This document shows, piece by piece, positions 16,771 to 24,955 of a stretch of 64,000 nucleotides of DNA (positions are counted from its first letter, which is position 1; every line of letters starts with the position of its first letter). The position numbers were made by a program, and so were the translations under genes. Where the stretch lies: NCBI RefSeq assembly GCF_000067045.1, contig NC_010125.1, forward strand, positions 3,388,001 to 3,452,000. The letters are read 5' to 3'. Under the pieces are notes generated by a model, which had not been told where the DNA came from, made no database searches, and worked only from the letters and a program-made list of their open reading frames with translations. Origin of the DNA: Gluconacetobacter diazotrophicus PA1 5. Lineage in GTDB: Bacteria > Pseudomonadota > Alphaproteobacteria > Acetobacterales > Acetobacteraceae.

Positions 16771-17694
16771 CCGAACTCCCGCCCCGCGAACAGGACCACC
16801 ACCGCCAGCAGCGCGAACAGCACCGACAGGACCAGCCGGGCCCGCTGTGCCCGGACCGGAGCCAGCACCACCACCCGCACGGCCACGATGCCGGCACACG
16901 CCACCCCGACCCGCGCCAGCCACGCCGCCACCGCCCCCAGCAGGGACAGCGGGGTGGCCGCCCCGCCGTCCACGGGCACCAGGCCGCCGGGCCAGGCAAG
17001 GTCCCCCGCCAGCGTGATCCAGGCCAGCAGCGCCATGTCCCGCGCCAGTTCCAGTGCCGCCCGGTCCCGGCCGCCCAGATCGGCCAGCAGGTCCGCCGCC
17101 CGGGCATCGTCGCCCGGCCCGATATCCGGGCCCGCCAGCAGCAGCGCCACGGCGGCCAGGATCAGCGGCGTCCGTGCCCCGTCATGTCCGGGTATGCATG
17201 CGGGTCAGGATGGCATCGATTCCGCCATGGCCCGTCGCCAGCACCGCCCCCGCCACCACCAGGGGAAAGACCGCCTGCATCACCGCCAGCGCGGCGCCGG
17301 TGCCCGCCGCCGCACGGCCGGACCGCGCCTGGCCCGCCGCCAGGGCCGGCCCCAGCAACGCCAGCCGGACCAGCACCAGCAGGCCCGCGACCAGCAGCAG
17401 GTCCGACAGGCCGGAACCCGGCAGCCCCAGCGCGAAGGACGGCACCAGCACGCACGCCGCCACGGAAGCCGCCAGTGCCAGGGCCGGCATGACGTCCGCC
17501 ATGCCGGCCGCGCGCAGTCCCCGCTGCCGCGCCAGCGCCAGAAGCCGGCGCCAGCGCATCCGCACCGGCATGGGCCGATCGCCGCCCAGCTGCGCCACGC
17601 CCGCCGCCACCACACCGCGCACGACCGGCGCCAGCGCCACCATCATCGTCACATGCACGGCCAGCAGCACGCACCCCAGCAGCAGCCCGATCAT
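16767..17694 (-). pseudogene. hyfC: HyfC/HycD-like (NuoH-related) membrane subunit, frameshifted
   Basis: Two frames together give a HycD-type protein. The first (MIGLLLGCVLLAVHV, LGLPGSGLSDLLLVAGLLVLVR, GTGAAL) hits TGA at 17182. The second continues from about 17190 with PLILAAVALLLAGPDIG and the conserved LADLGGRDRAALELARDMALLAWITLAGDL to 16767. The 928-nt span is 309 codons plus one base, so a single extra base near 17185-17200, beside a GGG/CCC run, would explain the break. NuoH/HyfC subunits connect the peripheral arm to the membrane arm. No lysine is present in either part. ATGA overlaps join it to its neighbours. Confidence 0.78.
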
Positions 17695-19500
17695 GGCCGG
17701 CCCCACAGCCGCGCCAGCGCCGCGACCGCGATCCACAGCAGGACCAGGATCATCGCATGGCGCGCCGCCTGCGCCGCCGCCCATTCCGTCAGCACCCGGC
17801 CCCAATCGGCGGCACCAGCGCCCGGCCTGCATGCCCCGCCGCACCACGCCCCGCGCCGGCCGCGTGGCGTCCAGGATCGCGTCGATCTGGCTGACGAACA
17901 GCGCCGGCCCCGCCTGCGTCGCGGCATCGCCGAACGGCATCCAGGGCGGCGAAGGGGGCGCACCCTCAGTCCAGGCCGCGACCGGACGGGATGCCGGGAT
18001 GCCGGCCAGACGCGCCGCCGCCAGGACCAGCCCCCCCGCCAGCAGCAGAAGCAGCACGATCCCGGCCGGATAGAACACGCCATCCCCGCCCGGCGCGGCC
18101 AGGCCCAGCCAGGGCGGTTGCGCACCCGACGGAACCATGCGCACCAGTCCGGCCGCCTGCCACCCCGCCGCGCGCGTCAGCCACAGCCACAGCCCCGGCA
18201 GCAGGGACAGTGCCCCCGCAACCCCCAGGCAGGCCAGGGGCGCGCGTAGCGCGGCGGCGGTGCAATCCACCGCGCCGGCGGCACGCGGCGTGCGCGGCCG
18301 GCCCAGCACCACGCAGGCCACCAGCCGCAGCGTGGCCAGCATCATCAGCCCGGACACCAGCCCCACCCCGCTCAGCACCAGCAGGGGCGCGATTTCCCCC
18401 GCCAGTCCCTCCGCCCGCGGCAGGGCCAGCAGGGAGTGCACCACCAGCCAGAGGACGGCGAAGCCGGCCAGCGGCGGCAGGCCGCACCCCACCGCCAGCG
18501 CCAGGACCAGCACCCCGGACGCGCGCGGCATCAGCGCGGCCAGCCCGCCCGCCCGGGCCAGGGCCAGCGGCCCCGCCGCCGCCGCGATGTCCCGCAGGAC
18601 CAGCAGCACCGCCAGCATCGCCATGCCGACCCCGCCCAGCAGCAGCACCAACGCGCGAAACGCCCCCAGCGCCAGCAGCGGCAGGTCATCCGCGCGCCCC
18701 ACCACCACCAGCCCGACCAGCAGCAGCCCCAGCCCGCCCCATGCGGCCAGCAGCCCGGACAGCACCCGCGCGGCATCGGGCGCCGTCAGGGCCCGTGATC
18801 CCCCCGCCAGCGCCGCCAGCAGCCCCACGGCCGCGACACCCCCGCCCCACGCCGCCCCGACCGGGGCGGCGGGCCAGTCCACCAGCATCCGCACCGCCAG
18901 GCAGCACCCCGCGACCAGCCCCGCCAGGTCCCGGACCGACGCGGGCGCGACATGCCGCGCGCCCGACAGCGGACGCGGCGACAGGCCCATCAGCGCCGCG
19001 GCCGCGACCAGCACGGGCCCGGGCAGAACCGACAGGCGCCACGCGTCCCCGCCCGACAGCAGGGCCGTCCCCAGCGCCACCGCCGCCACGCCCCATGATC
19101 CGCTTGCGGGGGCCCCTCTGGGGCCGCCCCCGGGGTCGCGCGGCAGAACCACCAGCGCGGCGGCACCGACGCAGAACAGGACCGGATTGCCGGTCGCGAC
19201 CGTCAGGGCGGCGCAGGCCAGCCCGGCATCCCGCGCGCCGGACATCAGGCCGAACAGCGTCAGGACCAGCAGGAACGGCAGGGACATGGCATCGACATGC
19301 AGGATGGCCGCGCCGAACCGCGCGTCCCCGCTGGCCGGAAAGCACGCCAGCGCCAGCCCCGCCAGCAGGGCCAGCCCCCATCCGGCCCGCAGCGCATGAC
19401 GGCCCACGGGCAGCGTCGTCAGGCTGGCGAGCAGCAACCCCGACAGGACAAGAGTCAGAAAAAGCGGAAGGATGCGCCCAATCCCCGAATCACGGGCCAA
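17691..19500 (-). pseudogene. hyfB: HyfB-like (NuoL-related) membrane subunit, frameshifted
   Basis: A long hydrophobic protein of about 600 residues with some 14-16 membrane segments. The main frame runs from a TTG at 19500 (an in-frame stop precedes it, and no better start is seen). Near 17800-17825 the conserved end switches frame to DWGRVLTEWAAAQAARHAMI and stops at 17691, overlapping the hyfC-like ATG. The 1810-nt span is 603 codons plus one base, so one extra base fits. Conserved channel residues look lost: VAGCCLAVRMLVDWPAAPV replaces the lysine motif, and GCGLPPLAGFAVLW lacks the usual charged residue before Trp. The protein has no lysine. It begins 26 bp after the aldo/keto reductase stop. 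Confidence 0.75.
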
Positions 19501-19526
19501 ATCACGGCACGATCAAACCACGCCGC

Positions 19527-20381
19527 TCAGATCATGGCGAGGGGAACCTTGCGTGCCGGCGGCGGGATCGAGCGGTCGATCGCGGCCAGGTCCTCGGCAT
19601 TCAGCGCCAGTTCGGCCGCCGCGATGTTTTCACGCTGATGCGCCGGGCTGCCGGCCTTGGGAATCGCCACCAGATTGGGCTGGCGCAGCACCCAGGCCAG
19701 CGCCACCTGCGCCGGGGTCGCCGGACCCAGCGTGGTTTCGTGCCGCGCCGCGATCCGCGCCAGCACCGGCGCGCGCAGCAGGTCGCCCCCCTGCCCCAGC
19801 GGGGAATAGGCCATGGTCAGGACATGCCGGCGCCGGTCGGCCTCCAGCAGGTCGAATTCCACCCCGCGATAATCCAGGCTGTAGAGAACCTGGTTGGCGG
19901 CGCAGTGCACGCCCCCCGTGACGTGGGCCAGCGTGTCCATGTCGCCGGCATCGAAGTTCGATACGCCCCAGGCCCCGATCAGCCCCTCGTCCTTCAGCCG
20001 CTCGAACGCCTCGACCGTCTCCTCCAGCGGCACGGCGCCCTGCCAGTGCAGCAGGTACAGGTCGATCCGGTCCGTCCCCAGCCGCCGCAGCGAGGCCCGG
20101 CAATGTTCCGGCACCTGCCGGCGCGAGGCGTTGGAGGGCACGATCTTCGTGACCAGGTAGACCTCGTCCCGGCGTCCGGCGATCGCCTCGCCGACCAGGC
20201 TTTCGGATCGCCCGCTGCCATACATCTCCGCGGTATCGATCAGCCGCAGCCCCTGATCCAGCCCGCCTCGCAGGCTCTCGATCTCCTGCGCGCGCCGGTC
20301 GGCACGGTCGCCGAGCGCCCAGGTGCCCATGCCCAGGGCGGGAAGCCGCGTGCCGTCGGCCAATGTGACGGAACCCATCAT
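19527..20381 (-). CDS. Aldo/keto reductase
   Basis: This 284-residue NADPH-dependent TIM-barrel reductase has the full catalytic tetrad: Asp49 and Tyr54 in DTAEMYG, Lys79 in VTKIV, and His112 in LLHWQG. The family stretch GVSNFDAGDM and the C-terminal cofactor site VAIPKAGSPAHQRENIAAAE are also clear. The physiological substrate cannot be predicted; generic aldehyde or ketone reduction is likely. It lies 26 bp upstream of the hyf-like operon on the same strand, so it may lead that transcript, although no functional link is evident. Confidence 0.9.
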   Translation of the reverse strand: MMGSVTLADGTRLPALGMGTWALGDRADRRAQEIESLRGGLDQGLRLIDTAEMYGSGRSESLVGEAIAGRRDEVYLVTKIVPSNASRRQVPEHCRASLRRLGTDRIDLYLLHWQGAVPLEETVEAFERLKDEGLIGAWGVSNFDAGDMDTLAHVTGGVHCAANQVLYSLDYRGVEFDLLEADRRRHVLTMAYSPLGQGGDLLRAPVLARIAARHETTLGPATPAQVALAWVLRQPNLVAIPKAGSPAHQRENIAAAELALNAEDLAAIDRSIPPPARKVPLAMI

Positions 20382-20415
20382 GCCGGATCTCCTCCTGCCT
20401 GTGCCGGCCCGCCCA

Positions 20416-20862
20416 TCAAGCCTTGCGGGCCCAGCCTTTTGCCTGCTGCTGCCAGTAGACGAGCGTATGCCCGGCCTCGCGGCATGTCACCCATCGCCGG
20501 CGCGCGGCTGCCACCGCATCCGCGTCGCTGCCGTCGAACAGGTCGAACACCCGTTCGAACGTCCCGGCATCCGGACAGACAACGCCGTCGATCGCAAAAA
20601 GATAGGTCGCGCCATTGGGCACGTCCGGGCCGTCGGTCAGCCAGATCGGCTGCAGCGCACCATGGCCCATGGCGGCGCTGCCATGCGGCAGCCAGACCGG
20701 ATCGGCGGACTGCCACAGCGCCTCGTCCATCGCCTTCACCCGCGCCGCGTCGCCGCACCGCAGGACGGCACGCCGCCCGGCATCCAGCGTGCGCCCCAGC
20801 AGGGCCGGCAGCGCCTGTTCCACCGGGGTCCGCGTCAGATGATAGAAGCCGATTTCCGCCAT
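20416..20862 (-). CDS. holC: DNA polymerase III chi subunit
   Basis: The 148-residue protein starts MAEIGFYHLTRTPVEQALPALL and contains AVLRCGDAARVKAMDEALW and FERVFDLFDGSDADAV, all typical of HolC. Chi links the clamp loader to single-strand DNA-binding protein. The ATG at 20862 has AAGGGAAGC just upstream. In many alphaproteobacteria holC directly follows pepA. Here the insertion sequence 20900-22349 and a 128-bp element lie between them, with the insertion boundary only 37 bp before this start, so the gene may depend on a promoter at or inside the insertion sequence. Confidence 0.9.
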   Translation of the reverse strand: MAEIGFYHLTRTPVEQALPALLGRTLDAGRRAVLRCGDAARVKAMDEALWQSADPVWLPHGSAAMGHGALQPIWLTDGPDVPNGATYLFAIDGVVCPDAGTFERVFDLFDGSDADAVAAARRRWVTCREAGHTLVYWQQQAKGWARKA

Positions 20863-20899
20863 GCTTCCCTTTCCCCTGGAGTGTGTCCGCATTCCCTAA

Positions 20900-22349
20900 C
20901 AGGCTGTCGGATTGGGCGCTGCCGTAGTGATGAGTGATGGCGACGACGGCGTTTATGCGGCCGTCAGTCGCGTGATCCTACGGCAATTATATGCGAGGGC
21001 GACGAGCGTCCATTCTGTTGCGACGTTGGGGAGGCCACGGAGATGGAAACGGGTGAAGCCCATGGCGCTCTTGATGATACCGAAGACCGGTTCGACGGTC
21101 TGCTTGCGTAAGGCGTAAAGGGCTTTTGCCGGGTTCTGTTGCAGCCTGGCCTTCATTTCCAGGCGCCAGGGCTCGGTGATCCGGCGCGGCTCCCTGGGTG
21201 GCGGTTCTGGCCGGAAGTCATAAGGGCGCCGATTCACAGGGCGTCCGATGGCGACCAGCGGGTCCACGCCGCTGGCCTGCAACGTTTCGACGGCTTTGCC
21301 GCTGGCGAAACCCGTGTCGGCGAGGACGGTTCGTGGCAGGCCGATCCTCTCCTCCATACCCAGGATGGTGGCGGCGAAGCTGGGCGCGTCCGCCGTCGTC
21401 GCAACGACGCCATTTTCCAAGATCAACTGGCTGCCCTCGGCACAAACCACGGCCTGGGCATTGTAGGCTTGCCGGTATTCATGCGCGTCGGAGCGGCGCA
21501 TCAGCTTGCTGTCCGGATCGGTCAGGTTGATCTGCCGGTCTGGTGGCGGTTCATCGTCCGGTTCTTTCGGCGGCCGACCGCGCCGTCCCCGCTTCGCATC
21601 AAAAGCTGCCTTCTTGCGCTCATATTCTGGTCGGGCGGTCTTGGCCTGCTCGCGGGCTTCCGCCTCCAGTCGCGCACAGGCTTCATCCAGCTTTGCCTTC
21701 AGAGCCTCCCGCCGGGCCAGTTCCTCCGGCAACGCCTGATGATCCACATCGGTTGTATCCGCCGCCTCTGCCCGTTCCATCAGGGTGGAGATATCGGTGG
21801 CCAGTTTCTCGCGCAGCTCTTTCGCGCGATCATAACGAATGGAACGGTATTTCGAGGCATTGGCATCGATCTTCGTGCCGTCGATCGACACCGTGCCAAG
21901 CCGCACCAGTCCCGTCTCGCGTGCCAGCAGGAGTACATGCATGAACGCTGCCTCGATCGCCGTGCGGTTGCCGCGCCGGAACGTCGCGATCGTGTCATGG
22001 TCAGGATGCAGGTTCGCCGCCACAAAGCGCATACCGATATCACGATATGTCGCCCGTTCGATCCGACGCGATGAGAACACGCCGTTCGCATAGGCGTAAA
22101 TCAGCAGCGCCAGCATCAGGCGCGGATGATACTGCGCCTTGCCGCCAGTCCGCACAGGAACGGAAAATGCCCTCAACGGCACCCGCTCTACCGCCGCCAC
22201 GATGAAATGCGCCACATCGTCCGACGGCAGCCATGACTTCAGATCCGGCGGCAGAAGATACGGCTGCGATCGATCAAACGGAATGAAGCTGCTCATCCTG
22301 AAAGCTTACCGCAGATCGCCAGAGCCAGGTACCCCAACCCGACAGCCTG
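20900..22349 (-). mobile_element. Complete IS1182-family-like insertion sequence, 1450 bp
   Basis: The element is bounded by 17-bp imperfect terminal inverted repeats: CAGGCTGTCGGATTGGG at 20900-20916 and its partner CAGGCTGTCGGGTTGGG on the minus strand at 22333-22349, one mismatch. It is flanked by a direct repeat CTAA (20896-20899 and 22350-22353), consistent with a 4-bp target duplication. It carries one full-length transposase. The base composition is visibly less GC-biased than in the host genes. It sits between pepA and holC with the transposase in the same orientation as both. Confidence 0.9.
20953..22296 (-). CDS. IS1182-family-like transposase
   Basis: The 447-residue DDE transposase begins MSSFIPFDRSQPYLLPPDLK and has the catalytic aspartates in TVSIDGTKIDANASKY (about residue 149) and VLADTGFASGKAVE. 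The glutamate region is VEPVFGIIKSAMGFTRFHLRG near the C-terminus. A central charged coiled region and a GRRGRPPK AT-hook-like motif lie between the first and second aspartate. It is full length with no frameshift or stop, so the element may be active. Confidence 0.92.
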   Translation of the reverse strand: MSSFIPFDRSQPYLLPPDLKSWLPSDDVAHFIVAAVERVPLRAFSVPVRTGGKAQYHPRLMLALLIYAYANGVFSSRRIERATYRDIGMRFVAANLHPDHDTIATFRRGNRTAIEAAFMHVLLLARETGLVRLGTVSIDGTKIDANASKYRSIRYDRAKELREKLATDISTLMERAEAADTTDVDHQALPEELARREALKAKLDEACARLEAEAREQAKTARPEYERKKAAFDAKRGRRGRPPKEPDDEPPPDRQINLTDPDSKLMRRSDAHEYRQAYNAQAVVCAEGSQLILENGVVATTADAPSFAATILGMEERIGLPRTVLADTGFASGKAVETLQASGVDPLVAIGRPVNRRPYDFRPEPPPREPRRITEPWRLEMKARLQQNPAKALYALRKQTVEPVFGIIKSAMGFTRFHLRGLPNVATEWTLVALAYNCRRITRLTAA

Positions 22350-22353
22350 CTAA

Positions 22354-22481
22354 AGCGTGTCCGGGAACGTAGGCTGGTGAGCGAGAACGGCCCGCAAGGC
22401 CGCGCCCGGCGTGTGTCTGCGAGCACCGGAGCGCAACAGACGCGCGCCGGATCGCCACCAGCGCGCGTTTCCGGACACGCT
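22354..22481. repeat. 128-bp element with 27-bp imperfect terminal inverted repeats (MITE-like)
   Basis: The left end at 22354 begins AGCGTGTCCGGGAACG and continues to GGCTGGTGA. The right end, read on the minus strand from 22481, begins AGCGTGTCCGGAAACG and continues to CGCTGGTGG; 22 of 27 positions match. No open frame of note lies inside. It directly abuts the duplicated CTAA of the insertion sequence, and its right end supplies part of the pepA TAG stop. No target duplication was seen. It could be a small non-autonomous element or the relic of a larger insertion sequence. Confidence 0.6.
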
Positions 22482-23943
22482 ACTCATGGTACTCGCGGAC
22501 GAACTGGTCCAGCAGCCGCACGCCGAAGCCCGATGCGCCCTTCGGGGTGCAGGGCACGCCCTTCTTCGCCCAGGCGGTCCCGGCGATGTCCAGATGGGCC
22601 CAGGGCACGTCGTTGACGAAGTATTCCAGGAACTTGGCGGCGGTGATTGCCCCCGCCGGCCGGCCGCCGACATTCTTCAGGTCCGCGATATCGGACTTGA
22701 TCTGCTCGCGATAGGAATCGGACAGCGGCATGCGCCACAGAAGCTCGCCGGTTTCCTCGCCCGCCGCCAGCAGATGCCCCGCCAGCGCGTCGTCGTTCGA
22801 GAACAGCCCCGCGTGCCCATGCCCCAGGCTGACGACGATCGCCCCGGTCAGGGTCGCCAGGTCGACCATCAGGCGCGGCTTGAAGCGGCCCTGCACGTAC
22901 CAGAGCACATCCGCCAGGACCAGGCGCCCCTCGGCATCGGTGTTGATGACCTCGACCGTCTGGCCGGACAGGGTCCGCACCACATCGCCGGGCCGCTGGG
23001 CGTTGCCGGCCAGCATGTTCTCGACCAGCCCGACCGCGCCCACGACATTGACGCGCGCGCCCCGTCCCGCCAGGGCCGCCATCAGCCCCACCACGGCGGC
23101 CGCGCCGGCCATGTCGGTCTTCATCTCCTCCATCCCGGCGGCGGGCTTGATCGAGATGCCGCCGGAATCGAAGGTCACACCCTTGCCGATGAAGGCCAGA
23201 GGCGCGGCGTCCGCCTCGCCGCCGTTCCAGCGCATGATGACGGTGCGCGGCGGCGCGTCGCTGGCCTGGGCGACGCCCAGCAGCGCGCCGAAGCCCAGAT
23301 CCGCCATCGCGTCGCGGTCCAGGATCTCGACCTCCACGCCCAGGTCGCGCAGATCCTCGATCCGGGCCGCGAATTCGGGGGGACGCAGCACGTTCGCCGG
23401 TTCGCTGACCAGGTCGCGGGCCAGGCAGATGCCCCGCGTCACCGCCGAGAGGTCGGTCCACGCCGCCGCCTGCCCGGCGTCCGGTGCCAGGATCGTGATC
23501 TCCTCCAGCCGCCAGCGCGACTCCTCGGCCGGGCGGGTCTGGTAGCGGTCGAAGCGATAGGCCTCCAGCGCCGCGCCATGGGCCACATGGGCCAGCAGTT
23601 CGGACGGGACGGCATCGGCCGCGACCCACGCCGCCTCGGCCAGGGTGCCCAGTGCCTTCACCGCGGCGGCCGATGCGGTCTCGACGACCCGCACGCCGAT
23701 CTCCGCCGCCTTGCCCAGCCCGACCAGCACGATCCGGTCGAACCCGCCCCCGGGCGCCAGCAGCATGCAGGTCCGCCCCCTGGTGAAGCGGAACGACGAG
23801 GCCTCGACCGCGCGGGTCAGCGCGCCGCCGGTCGCCGAATCGGCGGCGGTGAAGGAGGCCGGACGCGGGCCGTCCTCGGACACCAGAAGGGCCAGGGTGC
23901 CGTCGGCCGGAAGGGCGGCGGATGAAAAACCTGTCTGCAGCAT
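22480..23943 (-). CDS. pepA: Leucyl aminopeptidase (M17 family)
   Basis: The 487-residue cytosolic aminopeptidase has the M17 catalytic domain with FIGKGVTFDSGGISIKP (metal-binding Lys/Asp), MKTDMAGAAAV and the family signature NTDAEGRL (334-341). The N-terminal macro-like domain spans about residues 1-165. The end GFGVRLLDQFVREYHE is normal, and the TAG stop coincides with the end of the 128-bp inverted-repeat element. The ATG at 23943 begins MLQTGFSSAAL. holC would normally follow directly but is displaced by an insertion sequence. The divergent cysQ starts 157 bp away. Confidence 0.95.
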   Translation of the reverse strand: MLQTGFSSAALPADGTLALLVSEDGPRPASFTAADSATGGALTRAVEASSFRFTRGRTCMLLAPGGGFDRIVLVGLGKAAEIGVRVVETASAAAVKALGTLAEAAWVAADAVPSELLAHVAHGAALEAYRFDRYQTRPAEESRWRLEEITILAPDAGQAAAWTDLSAVTRGICLARDLVSEPANVLRPPEFAARIEDLRDLGVEVEILDRDAMADLGFGALLGVAQASDAPPRTVIMRWNGGEADAAPLAFIGKGVTFDSGGISIKPAAGMEEMKTDMAGAAAVVGLMAALAGRGARVNVVGAVGLVENMLAGNAQRPGDVVRTLSGQTVEVINTDAEGRLVLADVLWYVQGRFKPRLMVDLATLTGAIVVSLGHGHAGLFSNDDALAGHLLAAGEETGELLWRMPLSDSYREQIKSDIADLKNVGGRPAGAITAAKFLEYFVNDVPWAHLDIAGTAWAKKGVPCTPKGASGFGVRLLDQFVREYHE

Positions 23944-24100
23944 GAGGGCGCTCCGGGTGGGGTTGCGGGGGACGGCGGGTCCCTCGATTTTGCCGGGCAG
24001 AATGCCCCATGCGCGGCCGTCTGTCCAAAACATGCGCCGACACTGCCCGCGCGCGCGAAAGGCGCATGACGCGCGGCGGGGAGTAAGCTAATGCCAAGGC

Positions 24101-24898
24101 ATGACGCATTCATCCTCTCTCCTGCAGGCTGGCGACCAGGCGCTGCTGGACCTGGCGACCCGACTGGCCGACGAGGCCGCCGCCCTGATCCGCGCCATCC
24201 GCGCGCGCGGGTTCGAAACCGTCACGAAGTCGGATTCGTCCCCGGTGACCGAAGCCGACCACGCCGCCGAGGCTCACATCCTGGCCGGGCTGCGCGCCGC
24301 GTTCCCGCACATCCCGGTCATTGCCGAGGAAGAGGCCGCCGCCGGTATCCGCGTCGCGGGCGGCAAGACGTTCTGGCTGGTCGATCCGCTGGACGGCACG
24401 AGGGAATTCGCCGCGGGCCGCGACGATTTCACCGTCAATATCGGGCTGGTCCGCAACGGCCGCGCCGTGCTGGGCGCGGTCGCCCTTCCGGCCTATCACC
24501 AGCTCTATGCCGCCCATGTCGCCACCGGCGCCATGCGCATCGACGCGGACGGCACCCACGCGATCCATGCCCGCCCGGCACCCGGGGAAGGGCTGACGGT
24601 GCTGGCGTCGCGCCATTACGCCGACGATCCGCGCCTGGCATCGTTCCTGGGGGGGCACCGGATCGCGCATCTGGGCAATATCGGGTCCGCCGCGAAGTTC
24701 ATCCGCGTGGCGGAAGGCGCGGCCGATCTCTACCCCCGGCTGGGCACGACCATGGAATGGGACACCGCCGCCCCGCAGGCCGTGGTCGAGGCCGCGGGCG
24801 GCAGCGTCGCCCTGCTGGACGGCACGCCCCTGCGCTACGGGAAGCCCGACTGGCGCAACCCGCATTTTATATGTGCGGGAAAGCGGGAGCATTCATGA
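24101..24898 (+). CDS. cysQ: 3'(2'),5'-bisphosphate nucleotidase CysQ
   Basis: The 265-residue inositol-monophosphatase-fold enzyme hydrolyses 3'-phosphoadenosine 5'-phosphate from sulfate assimilation. Metal-binding residues are visible in VIAEEEAAAG (Glu76/Glu77) and DPLDGTREF (Asp95-Thr100), with SDSSPVTEAD upstream and MEWDTAAPQAVVEAAGG at the C-terminal site. The pattern DGTREF is typical of CysQ rather than SuhB. The downstream Sua5/TsaC gene begins 57 bp later on the same strand. Confidence 0.92.
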   Translation: MTHSSSLLQAGDQALLDLATRLADEAAALIRAIRARGFETVTKSDSSPVTEADHAAEAHILAGLRAAFPHIPVIAEEEAAAGIRVAGGKTFWLVDPLDGTREFAAGRDDFTVNIGLVRNGRAVLGAVALPAYHQLYAAHVATGAMRIDADGTHAIHARPAPGEGLTVLASRHYADDPRLASFLGGHRIAHLGNIGSAAKFIRVAEGAADLYPRLGTTMEWDTAAPQAVVEAAGGSVALLDGTPLRYGKPDWRNPHFICAGKREHS

Positions 24899-24955
24899 GC
24901 GCACCGCGTTATGATCCAACCGAACCAACGGCTTGAGCGGACGGGCAGAGGAGTC

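Noticed and set aside
17991-20927. 978-codon plus-strand open frame opposite hyfB and the aldo/keto reductase
   Set aside because: Pro/Arg-rich shadow without domains; the opposite strand encodes recognisable proteins.
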